Below are positions 1 through 9,469 of a DNA stretch of 24,923 bases, piece by piece (the stretch's first letter is position 1; every line of letters begins with the position of its first letter). The position numbers and the translations under genes are program-made. Under the pieces are notes generated by a model, which worked only from the letters and a program-made list of their open reading frames with translations, had not been told where the DNA came from and searched no databases. Source of the stretch: Mesotaenium endlicherianum (lineage: Eukaryota > Streptophyta > Zygnematophyceae > Zygnematales > Mesotaeniaceae); NCBI GenBank assembly GCA_009602735.1, contig WELA01008917.1, forward strand, positions 531,586 to 556,508, given 5' to 3'.

Positions 1-601
1 CCCCCCCCCCCCCTTCCCGCTGAAGCAGCTCTATCCTTCAACGCAGCTGAAGGGCCTGCCCCTTTGAGTTTTCATATGTTTGAGCTTGAGCTGCGTAAAG
101 GCTCTTGTGCCTGTGGGCTGGGCAGTGCACGATAACAGGTATGTTTTCTGCGCGCTGTCAGAATTTTGCTTCAGCATTGGTTGTAGTTGCGGTTTCGGTT
201 CCTCTTTTGCCCCAGGCTTGTGACGTCCCCTACGTGCTATTGGACCTCCGACTGCCTTCAAGGAGCTCTCATGCAGCATAAATTCTGTCTGACCCCTTGG
301 TGCCCTCTCCACACGCGGGGTGGACCGTGGGACTAGTGAAGTGTGGAGTGGGAGCGGGAGAGCACAAGTATCTCCACAGTGCAAAGTTAAGCTGCGATCT
401 GCGCATGGAGGTTGCATTTCTCTCGCTTCTGCTGCCACCGTCACCGCCTGCCTGCTTGCCTGCCTGCCTGCCTGTTTGCCTGCCCGCCCTGTGTCAGGTC
501 CAGACAGGCGCATGCTGTGACACGCATTGTCACAAAGTGGTGATGTACCCACTAGAAGGTCTCTACGTCTTTCTCTTTTTTTTGGTTTTCTTTTTGGCCA
601 G
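1..601 (+). other. Intron (3' part) upstream of the methyltransferase exon
   Basis: This segment begins with a 13-base C run and is fairly GC-rich. It ends in a textbook plant-type 3' splice site: a T-rich tract at about 568-596, then an AG at 600-601. I see no conserved coding block in it on either strand. The open frames here, including a long minus-strand one at 31-699, lack protein-like features and overlap the exon antisense. I infer that it is intron belonging to the gene whose last exon starts at 602. An undetected upstream exon inside it cannot be excluded. Confidence 0.5.
446..488. repeat. CCTG tetranucleotide microsatellite
   Basis: About ten imperfect tandem copies of CCTG/TGCC are interrupted by CTTG, TTTG and CCCG variants. 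It lies in the presumed intron and is probably length-polymorphic. Confidence 0.8.
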
Positions 602-892
602 GTCATCACTTCCTGCAATTCCACCAAGGAGGAGCTCATCCTCGAAATGATTGGCCACTCTGGCCCCTCCAGTTCCTCCAGCGGGAGGCCAGAGGTCAAC
701 GGGAAGGCCTCAGAATCGACATCCAGTGCAGCTGCTCCTGCCGCATCGTCTCGGGCTCACGCAAGTAGCGAGGCTTCGGCATTTGAGTTTGTGGGTTTCG
801 TTCCCACGTACCCCACGTATCGATTTGGGGGCGTGGAGGGCACGCGAGTGTGCACTGTCGCCTTCTCCAAGAGGGGGAGGACTAGTAGTTGA
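602..892 (+). CDS. METTL10: C-terminal exon of a METTL10/EFM4/AR401-type eEF1A lysine methyltransferase (partial)
   Basis: The frame opens at the splice acceptor (602) and runs 96 codons to TGA 890-892, with a clear GC preference at third positions. It starts with VITSCNSTKEEL. In METTL10/EFM4 and the plant AR401 proteins, a closely similar segment follows the last core strand of the Rossmann methyltransferase fold. After a low-complexity Ser/Ala linker (about residues 22-60) it ends with FEFVGFVPTYPTYRFGG and GTRVCTVAF, which match the family's C-terminal strand pair (a T-P-T/F-GG/V-F pattern). The SAM-binding motifs would lie in upstream exons outside the window. The family trimethylates or dimethylates a lysine of translation factor eEF1A in the cytosol. 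I recognise the ending from memory of the family; no alignment was run. The Ser/Ala linker is longer than in the animal protein but a linker there is normal in plants. Confidence 0.65.
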   Translation, partial: VITSCNSTKEELILEMIGHSGPSSSSSGRPEVNGKASESTSSAAAPAASSRAHASSEASAFEFVGFVPTYPTYRFGGVEGTRVCTVAFSKRGRTSS

Positions 893-3800
893 TTGCAAGA
901 GTCTTTGTGCTAGCCCTTAAGAGACTCATATGTCCTCACCCCAAATGGTCTTGCGTGTGTATTTGCTAAAATAGTATCATTTGGAATAGATATTGTCACT
1001 TCGCTGTCCATGAAACATCCGCCACATCATATATTCATCTCGCAAGTCTCATGGGACAGCTCTGAACTTGTCTCAAATTACGTGTAAAAATGTCAAAGAG
1101 ATAATGTAACATCCATTTTTTCCGATTTGGCTGATTGAGGTCGTGACGAGGAACAACACAAGCATAAACGTCACCATACTCGTAGTTCTCAGTTGGTGGA
1201 AACATGGCATTGCGTAGTATCGCAGGGAAAGGCACCTCTATGGCAATCTTATACTCTTTTTGGCAAAGTGCATAGTAATTGACTGTTTTGCTAACAATGC
1301 TGTTCCTTTTTCAGGTATATAATGACGTCTCTAAGAAAACTCTTGGCTGCTTGGCATTTTACGACATGAAAACACATATGGATGAGTTGCCATTCACACA
1401 ATAGTTGAAAGTAAATGTGAAGGCAACTTTAAAGTTTTTGAGTATGAACACAATCCTAGTAGGCTGCACATACATGTGGGTCTTGCAAAAGAATGTATGC
1501 AAACCATCAGAAAATGCAATAGGAATATTCAGGCTCTATTAAAGGATCGTGCTATGATTATCACCTTGTGGTATGAAACTCTCTACAACGTTGTTCTCTA
1601 GTGCTCACAAATGCCCTTATAGGGTTGAACTCTCCTCTGAATGCAATCCCCTAGAATCGTGGATGTTCAAATATTGTAATTTTTCTTTTATTTCCTCTTG
1701 TTGGAATGCCTCCATTGCCTTGAGCCTCAAGCGAGGTACACAATATCATTGTGTAAGAGGTATACGATTGTTTAAAGAGGATGGTTGAGCAACTTGCAAG
1801 GCTTGCGTCCTAGGTCGTGCTTCAATTTTATCAGATTGTCTAGCTTTACACAAAACTTAATAGCTTATAAATGATGGTAATTTTGTGCATACTACAAGAC
1901 CTTTTCAATTACTTGGACTCATGATACGCACAACACGAGCGTGTTAATAAATCAAGCGCTAATGAATGTGCCAAACGCATGGCGCAAGTGTACTCATGAG
2001 ATGAGTAAAATGTTTAAAGCAAATTTTGGTAACGTGGCTTTCTAAAGCCTTGAGTTCAAACCGCTTAGCAATAGTACATAGATTTTGGCGGAGGTACCCA
2101 AATGCCATATGTAATAGTGTACATCACCAAAAATGTGAAGTGCTCAAAAAGCAATACTCAACTGCTCAACTGTATTGCATTAATGTACGTATACTTTGAC
2201 TGTGGAACCGTGGAGATATTTTTGTACTAAGTACACCGGTATTTTGCTTAGAAATTGAACGCCCATCGTCTATGGAATTACCTATTGATGCTAGTTATCC
2301 ACCCATGTTGACAAAGTCCACACGAATTCAATCAACGTTCAAATCCAAAAGTTAAATGTATGCTACTTATTGATATGCTTTGAGGCAATATTTTGATAAT
2401 TTATTGCTAATTTAAGGGTCAATGATGTACACATACATTTTTAGTCCTGAATAAGTGTTGCAATTAAACAATACAAAATCAAGCGGAAAAAAAGGACACT
2501 AAAACTTCTCAATAATATTTATGTATCTTCTAGTTGTCATTAACCACATGAATACATGACTAATTCTTACAGTTAAAGACGTGAAGTATTGAACTTTTGA
2601 TGTTTTTATTTGCCGTCAAGGGATGGGCTAAGTAATGGCAACACCATTGAACATGAACCCACACCTTATGCACATACAAAATTATTGATGCCAAAGCTAA
2701 TTTGTGCCTAATCCAAGTAATCACAAATTGCTAACCAGTGATGTTTGCGCTCATGAGTCTACACGCGCCAATTGTTTGCAGTTGTTGAGGACATTTCTCT
2801 CATATCACCTAATGATAGATGTGCATATTTTAATGGTTAAGATGCACCCTAATTTCGTGATGCCCGAAACGAAAAAAAAATATCAACTGCTTTGGCGCTA
2901 GAAGCTTGTTCCAATTTTGATGGATGGGAATTCAAACATACCCACTTTGATAATCTCAACGCAGAATCCCATGTAGAATCTAGTTCCAACATATTGGATT
3001 GTTAGAATGAAACAGCTAGTCAACGTATTGACGCGGTAAGGTTTCCATATTGTATATCAAATTGGTAAATACAAAGTCTTGCTTTGCTGACGGCCTTCCA
3101 AATGTCACAAAAATGTTCAAAAGTTGTAGAATCTGACATTAAAGATTTGCAAAATTTAATGGACTCTGACACTCAATGTTTATTTCTCAAAATGTCCACC
3201 ACGATGGGTTGACTGTTTGTTCACGGTGTCGAATTCGACCACGTGTGGATCGAGTTGACATTGTAATGCAAGAATTTGTGTGCATTAGAATTTGATTGGA
3301 TTATTAATCTGTTGAGTAATATTCTTGCTCCCGTGTCTATATAAAATTTGTTAACCTCATCCCTTGGCGGAATTCTTAATCCTAATTCTCAAGCATATGT
3401 AATCATTTCTATGTCAACATACATTTTCACCAACTAAATATTGTCATGACTTTCTTCAGAAAAGCCAAACCAGTTGGTTGTCAAAATGGATAGAATTACG
3501 TTTGAGTCGATTGGGCCCATACTCACGATCCACTATTAAATTCATTCACAATGTAGGTAAAATGCATCAATCCAAATTTTCCACAATTACAATTTGGTCG
3601 TCAACAATGGCTTTGCGGACACAATGCCAATCAAAATGTTGTTCCTTGTTCAAGTAAACAAGTCAGGAATACCCGTTTGGTACTAATGGCACACAATTTT
3701 TGGAGAAGGTGATTTCAAGATGACAATATAACTCATGCTATTATTATGATTAATATACCTCAATTTGCTATAACAACAAGCCTTGCATGCACAGCCTGTT

Positions 3801-4205
3801 GTATATTGACACCTACAAAGAGTTTCCTCTTTTGCACAAAATAGAAGAGATCCAATGGCAATTTGTAGAGCACCTTGACAAAAAAAAGTTTCATCTCAAA
3901 TGTTTTTTTATCAATTTTTTCAATCCTCTTGGAAAGAGTAACTACGTGCTCTTATATTAGATATTTTTTAGCCCCATGGAACCAATCATCACAAATTGAA
4001 TCAATAGCAAATGTCGTCTTTCAAACGCCAACTTAATAACCATCAAATATGAATTAGCTTTCCAACATTATTTAGGATAGAGTATATTGTGAGGGACATA
4101 TATTGTATCTCCTGTACACATGTTCTACAAATTTAGGTGTACTTGGTATTGCAAGTTTTACAATCATAAGTCTTATAGTTAATCTCAAACCTTCTCGAGT
4201 ACATG
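893..4205. other. AT-rich intergenic region, no recognisable gene
   Basis: The first 100-200 bases after the TGA are presumably the 3' UTR of the methyltransferase, but no clear AATAAA is seen. The rest is AT-rich with only short open frames (60-70 codons) that show no domain, codon bias or conserved motif on either strand. I found no LTR pair, tRNA or tandem array. It may be heavily decayed transposon sequence, which a repeat library search would settle. Confidence 0.6.
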
Positions 4206-4210
4206 CTCGT
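4206..4210. repeat. Left target-site duplication of the solo LTR (CTCGT)
   Basis: CTCGT sits directly outside the TG terminus at 4211. It matches CTTGT at 19197-19201, just outside the other terminus, at 4 of 5 bases. The one change is C to T at a CpG, as expected of a methylated site. Confidence 0.75.
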
Positions 4211-4471
4211 TGAAAGGGGCAGAGTGCCCTAGTGGAAGCGTAGTGACTCACGAGGAACAAAGCTAGTTGCAATCATACTCTAGAGTGCAGCGGCATATTG
4301 CTAAGGAAGCTTAGACAATTTACTCAACATTTTGAGTAGCAAGAAAGTGCTCACAATAGGACTAGGATAAAAGTCCTCGTCATTACAAACCCGTAAAAAT
4401 TTGCAGAAGTGAAAACTGATCAAAACTAAAGAAGTTATGACTATTCATAGTTTTCTTCCTCAGTGCTTCTC
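4211..4471 (-). mobile_element. Solo LTR, left fragment (minus strand, 3' part of the LTR)
   Basis: Read on the minus strand this is the last ~260 bp of the same LTR family that flanks element A: it matches 4943-5203 and the end of 18711 with many point differences. It starts with TG (the complement of the LTR's CA end) at 4211. At 4471 it is cut exactly where element A begins, and the homology resumes at 18712. The reunited LTR would be about 741 bp, close to A's 732 bp. No internal element sequence adjoins either end, so it was already a solo LTR, or became one independently of A. Confidence 0.88.
4467..4471. repeat. Left target-site duplication of element A (TTCTC)
   Basis: TTCTC lies directly before the TGTAAGG start of A's 5' LTR. 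An identical TTCTC is at 18712-18716, directly after A's 3' LTR. Five bases is the usual duplication length for Ty3/gypsy integrases. Confidence 0.93.
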
Positions 4472-5203
4472 TGTAAGGCCATAGGTTTATACAGTGCATT
4501 TTTGAGTTTCAAGAAAGTATGTTTTGATTGCATAGAAGTTTAGAGTGCATTTTTGTGGTCATTTTGATATAAAGTTCATCGAGATTGGTTAAGTATTGAG
4601 AGAGATGGATTTCCAAAATTTCATAGTTTTGAGGTCGGTTGACGACTGTCCTAAATTTGCGGTGAGCGCGACCGTCGGATTGACCGACAGCGTCAAGCAA
4701 TCTGGCCCGTTAGAGTGAACTCGAACCTTCACGTAAGTTTGGCTGACGCGAAATGCCGACTAGGTCGATCTACCTAGAAGTCTTGGTTTAGCCTAGCACG
4801 CCTAAGATAGAATATTCTATTAATGTCGATATATGTATGTGGACGTCAATACGACCCGACACGTCAGATTAGACTGATCTGGCCTACTCACGAATATTCT
4901 GCAAGGGACGATTTGACAAATACTTTCCGTAGCTTTCTCCAAGAGAGGAGCACTTAGGCAAAAACTATGAATAGGCATAATTTCTTTGTTTCTCATCAAA
5001 ATTCACTTCTGTAAATTTCTACGAGTTTGTAATGACAAGGCCTTTCATCCTAGTCCATTAGTGAGCAATTTCTTGCTACTCAAAATGTCAAGTATTTTTC
5101 CTAAGCTTTCTTAGTGAAATGCCGCTGCACTCTAGAGTATGATTGCAACTAGTTCTCTTCCTCGTGAGTCACTACGCTTCCACTAGGGCACTCTGCCCTT
5201 TCA
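4472..5203 (+). repeat. Element A 5' LTR (732 bp)
   Basis: It begins TGTAAGG and ends CTTTCA. It aligns along its length with 17999-18711, and in reverse with the solo LTR halves. The start is confirmed independently by the minus-strand solo LTR, whose corresponding end reads CCTTACA at 19190-19196. Confidence 0.93.
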
Positions 5204-5205
5204 TT

Positions 5206-5217
5206 TGGTATTGGAGC
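5206..5217 (+). other. Element A primer-binding site (initiator tRNA-Met)
   Basis: TGGTATTGGAGC lies two bases after the 5' LTR. It matches the complement of the plant initiator tRNA-Met 3' end (TGGTATCAGAGC) at 10 of 12 positions. It would prime minus-strand synthesis. Confidence 0.85.
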
Positions 5218-5240
5218 TGGGCTAGTTTGAATATTATATT

Positions 5241-6261
5241 ATGGAGTTGCAGCCGGCGGCTGGAAGAGGCAAACATGTCGAGCATGTTGAGCGCACAGGG
5301 CAGCAAGCAGCACCAACAATGACCATAGAGCAACAAGAGATGTTGGCGATGCTAAGGCAAATGGCAAATACAATTGGAGGAGAAGTCTACGCCCAATTTC
5401 AACAAAATATGCGCACGGAAGTGGAGAGGATGGTGCGAGTTGTTGTTGGGAATGCCGCTTCGACAAGTTTGGCACCTGCACCTGTTGTACCACCAATCCA
5501 TGTTAATCCAGTGCTGCAACCAATTATTCCACTCGCATCGGGACTGCGTGCGCCTAAGCCTGAAGTGTACACTGGAGAGCGTGGATCGCTGCCTGTTCAT
5601 CAATGGATTTTTGGAGTGAAGAAGTTTATGGAGTATTCTGCGCTCACGCCCGACAGGCAAGTCGCCTTCGTGACTACTTTGCCGAAGAAGAGTGCTGGAG
5701 CTTGGTATGAGCGAGAGGAGCAACTGTCTGGAGTTCTTGATACTGTTGATCAGCTCTTTGAAGGCTTGAAGAGGCAATCTCAACCTATTGCACCCGAGGC
5801 TATCGCTCGAGATCTATTAGTGCGCCTTTGTCAACGAGGAAGCGTTCAGGAGTATGTATCGCGCTTCAAAGAGCTGGTGCTTCAATGTCCATCCATGCAC
5901 AAGTTGGAGATGATGGACAAGTTCAAGAGGGGACTCAAGCCAACTGTGGCCAAGGAAGTGGCGCTCAAGGTACCTACCAGTCTTGGAGAAATGATGGCAT
6001 TGGCAACAGTGGTCGAGGCTGTGGATTATAGTCAGAGGCAGTGGGGCAACCACAACTTTGGAGGACATCGACACTTTGAAATTTCAAGCGCCAAGCACGA
6101 GTGGTCAAGGTCCAGTACCTATAGAGTTGGGCCATGTTCAATCCTAGCGCAGGCAGCAAAATTTCAAGCCGAGAGGACCCTTCTATGATTGCGACAAGCT
6201 TGGACATCTAGCTCGAGACTGTCATGTGAAGGCGAAGCAACCTCAACAGCAGAAAAATTGA
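5241..6261 (+). pseudogene. gag: Element A gag (capsid and CCHC knuckle), frameshifted
   Basis: Gag forms the particle that packages element RNA. The ATG at 5241 lies 23 bases after the primer site. The frame carries a retrotransposon gag domain (VHQWIFGVKKFMEYSAL at about residues 121-137, then GSVQEYVSRFKELVLQC at about 199-215). Around 6040-6100 the true reading shifts to the +1 frame, where a PVPIEL motif and the zinc knuckle continue to TGA 6259-6261. The original frame instead runs on to TGA 6186-6188. The frame after the shift also holds a TAG at about 6150. In the knuckle the first cysteine position is Phe (FYDC, then H and C), so the CCHC ligand set is incomplete. Pol follows in the -1 frame. 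Confidence 0.85.
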
Positions 6262-6298
6262 GGACGCCAGTAAGTCGTTCTGGGGTGTCTACTGGCGT
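6252..6298 (+). promoter_or_regulatory. Element A candidate -1 ribosomal frameshift signal
   Basis: In the gag frame the last codons read caG AAA AAT, followed by TGA 6259-6261. After a 5-base spacer comes ACGCCAGTA (6264-6272), a 17-base loop, and its perfect complement TACTGGCGT (6290-6298). Slipping back one base at the heptamer enters exactly the pol frame (leu-arg-thr from 6258). The first heptamer base is G, a weaker slip context than A. Loop bases 6281-6285 (TGGGG) could pair with 6326-6330 (CCCCA) to form a pseudoknot; that is speculation. Confidence 0.7.
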
Positions 6299-7220
6299 GA
6301 AGACGAGAACTCACAAGGAGGTTATCCCCAAGAGCCTGCCGAGAAGCAAAGGACTAGACGTTGACAAGCCTATCATTGTGGAAGGAGTAGTTGACGGCGA
6401 CAAGGCGAAGTGTATGGTCGACAGTGGCGCAAGTGCAAACTTTGTGCACAAGAAGCTGGTGAAGGAGTGGCGAATCCCTGTGCAAAAGCATTGTGAGCCT
6501 AAGGAGGCAATTTTGGCGAATGGGCAGAGACTCCAGTGTGGTGCACATACGGAAGCTATTCACGTGGAAGTAGCGGGGCACCGGAGTACGGAAGTTATGG
6601 AGCAGGCAGAGTTCGGTCACCATGAGGTGATATTGGGCCAACCATGGCTGAGGAAAACCAACCCTCAAGTGCACTGGAGCACAGGACAAGTGAAAGTCCA
6701 AGGGTGTGATGGTCGAATGGAGACAGCAAAACAGGTGGAGGTAGATACGACCACAAGTAATTGTCTTATGTCGAGCCTGCAAGTTAAGAAGCTATGCAGG
6801 GCGAATCAGGTGAAGGAGATGTACCTTGTTTTGGTGGCCTTGGCCAGGTTATCAGATGGAGCAAGAGTGAATCCTAACAGCCTGGGCAAATGTACATCGT
6901 CGGAGGAGCAAGTAGTGGTGTCTGATCCCCTTGCTCAGAAGGAGCAGAGCCCAACTGCTCAAGAGAAGAAGCCTGTTGAGATGCCCGCTCAAATTAAGGC
7001 GCTGTTGGAGGAGTTCAAGTGCGTGTTTCTTGAGGAGCTACTTGCACGATTACCTCCACACAGAGCTATGGAGCACAAGATTGAGTTGGAACCAGGGAGC
7101 AAGCCACCCGCGAGACCCGCGTATCAACAATCGTTTGCGGAGTTGGATGAGTTGGAGAAGCAGCTGACAGAATTATTGGCGAAGGGACTCATCCGACCCA
7201 GCGAGTCTCCATTCGCAGCG
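6258..7220 (+). pseudogene. pol: Element A pol, left part: protease and start of RT
   Basis: This is the -1 frame relative to gag. An aspartic protease has its catalytic motif DSGASANFV with Asp at 6420-6422, and a downstream VILGQPWL strand typical of retropepsins. After a spacer come the RT N-terminal hallmarks [15 protein letters not shown] and a glycine-leucine-isoleucine-arginine-proline-serine motif. The reading is cut within codons for Ser-Pro-Phe-Ala-Ala at 7220 by insertion of element B. The same frame resumes exactly at 16018 after the duplicated CAGCG, which proves that the two parts were once one RT. No stop occurs within this part. Confidence 0.9.
7216..7220. repeat. Left target-site duplication of element B (CAGCG)
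   Basis: CAGCG directly precedes TGTAATG at 7221 and is repeated identically at 16013-16017. Confidence 0.93.
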
Positions 7221-7939
7221 TGTAATGAAGCAGTATATTGGTTGATATAATATTCATTTAAATATAATAGTCATATAAGTTCAGCCTGCTGAACTTTAGT
7301 TAATATTGAGTCTGCTGGATATTGTAAAATAATCAGTTAAACGACTCAGCCGGGGGCAGCAGGCTGAAGTCAATTTAGGTCAGCTTGCTGACACATTCTT
7401 TGACAGCCAGCTGACTTCCGTACTCGGCAGCAACAAATTGCCTAGATATGCATCTAAATGTGGTGTGCTAGATGAATGGCCAGATGACATCCTTGGGATG
7501 GATGGCGATTCGGGATGATGGGAGATGGCGGTGAATTTGGTTAACCGAGGTCCTACCAACGTGGTTAACTCCCGAGTAGGCGGTGCCATCGCACTGGCTG
7601 TTGAACAATAAACTCATTCCATGTACATATGCAAGGTATTGCTCCCGAGTTCGGCATTCGAAAACGAGGCCAACTCTCTTGTACAGCTTACTGAGAGAGA
7701 TCTGAATCCAAGGCGAGAAGCCATTGATATGCACGGTCTCCTGGCCTTGCTTATGTGTGAGTTTACTGATTGCATTATTGATGCTAGTTTACTTCCATTT
7801 GACTTACGAGTATTGTCCACTGCTAGTGTGTTGTCTTTTGTTGTTTAATCAATCAACAAAAAATACCATAAAGATTACACGCTGATATAACGATCTTCAT
7901 TAATTATTTATCGCCTTTTTAGTAAGTCGATTGATTTCA
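7221..7939 (+). repeat. Element B 5' LTR (719 bp)
   Basis: It begins TGTAATGAA and ends TTTCA, and aligns without gaps to 15294-16012. A polyadenylation-like AATAAA lies at 7607-7612. The TATA-like stretch near 7270 reads CATATAAG here and TTATATAAG in the 3' copy. Confidence 0.95.
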
Positions 7940-7940
7940 G

Positions 7941-7952
7941 TGGTATCGGAGC
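7941..7952 (+). other. Element B primer-binding site (initiator tRNA-Met)
   Basis: TGGTATCGGAGC lies one base after the LTR and matches 11 of 12 positions of the complement of the plant initiator tRNA-Met 3' end. Confidence 0.9.
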
Positions 7953-7973
7953 AGTTATCACAGTCTTCTTTGT

Positions 7974-9452
7974 ATGGTAAGGACAAGGTCTCAAAGTAGC
8001 ATCTCCCGAGACATGGAGAACCAGGATAACGAGAATGTCAAAAATCAGGCTGAAAGCCATGTAGCGGGAACCCGTACCTATTCTGAAGTAGTGGTAGATA
8101 CTGCAGCTAGAGAGGCTGCAGATGAGGCAGCCGCTATTGCCGCAGTCGCAGTACAGCAGGCTGAGGAGGAGAGAGCCAGAATTGAAGTTGAACGATTAGC
8201 AAAGGCTGCTGAAGATACAGAAAGGAGGGAAGGACAGCCAGCGGACGAGCGCATTGTCGAAGAACTTATGGCATCAAGGGCCAATGTTCTGAACCCACCT
8301 CCTGCTGTACAACTCCATGTGCCCCTAGGTCAAATTTGTGACTAACTGAATGCGGCAGGAATCACTGCTGCAGGAGCAAGAGGGAATATTGAGGACACTA
8401 CTCAGCGAGTGGATGCCGCTGCTACCGCTGCATTTGCTAGACTCCCACCTCAGAATGTGGATCTGGGAGCATTGTTCATGCAAATGCAATCGCAAATGAC
8501 GAGCATGTATCAGTCCCAACAGGAGGACAAAAGAATCATAATGTCTCTACTGCGAGACCGAGACCAACTGGGTTCTCAAACCACTGGTGGTGGTGGCAGA
8601 GGGCCTAGTAAGCCAAAGCCAAAACCTCCCCAGGATTATGATCTTGAGGGTAACAAAAAGTATTACCTGATCAAGTTTCTCGCTGATGTTGAGCAGTGGC
8701 TGGAGAACTACCCAGAGTTGCAAAATCACGAGAAGGTCAGGCACACTGGTGCTCTACTGAAAGGCAGCGCAGCAAACTGGTGGCTGTACTGGAAAGGAGA
8801 GCGCAAGGATCAACACCTCGGTGACCCTACTTGGGTAGAGTTTGTCGAGAAGTTGCATGAGAAGTTTGATGTCATCAATCAGCAGGAGAAAGCTATCTAT
8901 GCAATGATCTCCTTGACACTGAAGCACACCACTTCAGTTGCTGAGTTCGCTCAAAAGTTCCAGGAGAACATGATGAAGCAGCCAGACTTGCCAGAGCGGT
9001 ATAGGATAGCATACTTCAGGTATGGCTTGAAATCCGAAGTCTCTGGACATTTTGCTGAAAAGAAGTATGAGAAGCTGGCTGACTTGATCCAAGATGCTGA
9101 TGCCTGGAATCAGCAGCAGTTCAATCACAAGCGCCAGAGTAATGCTTTGGTGTCTAAGGTTGTCAAAAAGCCCCACGGTTCCTTCAATGCAATTGAAGGA
9201 GACCAGGCTAAGGACGATCAAGGTGATGAATATGGGTATGAGTATAATGCTATGCAGTCTAGAGGGAGAGGTGGTTTCTCTCGAGGCGGCTATGGAAGAG
9301 GTGGTGGTAGGACTAAGCCGAGACCAGCCTCAGCAAAATTGATTTGCCTCCATTGCCAGCAGACAGGTCACTTCGAAGAGCAGTGTCCAGACAAGCACCT
9401 CCCAAGGGTCGAGAGAAAAGACCAGCCTTTAAAATACAGCAACAGTCAGTAA
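7974..9452 (+). pseudogene. gag: Element B gag (one nonsense codon)
   Basis: The ATG at 7974 (MVRTRSQ) lies 21 bases after the primer site. Residues about 40-95 are rich in Ala and Glu and likely form a coiled coil. TAA at 8343-8345 interrupts the frame, and the same frame continues through 8409. The gag core follows (KFLADVEQWLENYPEL, then SAANWWLYW and VAEFAQKFQENMM). A Gly/Arg-rich stretch (RGRGGFSRGGYGRGGG) comes next and probably binds RNA. A complete CCHC knuckle, CLHCQQTGHFEEQC, is near 9345-9386. The frame ends at TAA 9450-9452, with pol in the -1 frame. A full-length product would be about 492 residues, a usual length for the family. The nonsense is most simply a C to T change in a CAA codon (inference). 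Confidence 0.9.
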
Positions 9453-9469
9453 TCCAGTCTACTGACTGT
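9428..9469 (+). promoter_or_regulatory. Element B candidate -1 ribosomal frameshift signal
   Basis: In the gag frame the codons read ccT TTA AAA, a canonical X XXY YYZ heptamer at 9428-9434. A 7-base spacer follows, then a 10-bp perfect stem ACAGTCAGTA (9442-9451) with TACTGACTGT (9460-9469) around an 8-base loop. The gag TAA (9450-9452) is partly inside the stem. A one-base backward slip enters the frame that reads IQQQSVIQST and continues into the protease, with no other shift needed. Confidence 0.8.

Noticed and set aside
31..699. A 222-codon minus-strand open frame at the left end
   Set aside because: It is antisense to the intron and exon, low in complexity where it crosses the CCTG repeat, and shows no domain.
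4505..4520. A's 5' LTR starting at the GAAAGTATG shared with the 3' LTR (about 4509)
   Set aside because: The solo LTR shows that the true start is TGTAAGG at 4472; the 3' LTR has an internal deletion, and the TTCTC duplication fits only 4472.
7468..7848. Open frames inside the B LTRs, repeated at 15541-15921
   Set aside because: They lie in both LTR copies, show no protein features, and differ by non-conservative changes between copies.
9395..9405. A mutational frameshift in B gag just after the zinc knuckle
   Set aside because: Both frames are open here, but gag continues normally to the heptamer at 9428, which explains the change to the pol frame without a mutation.
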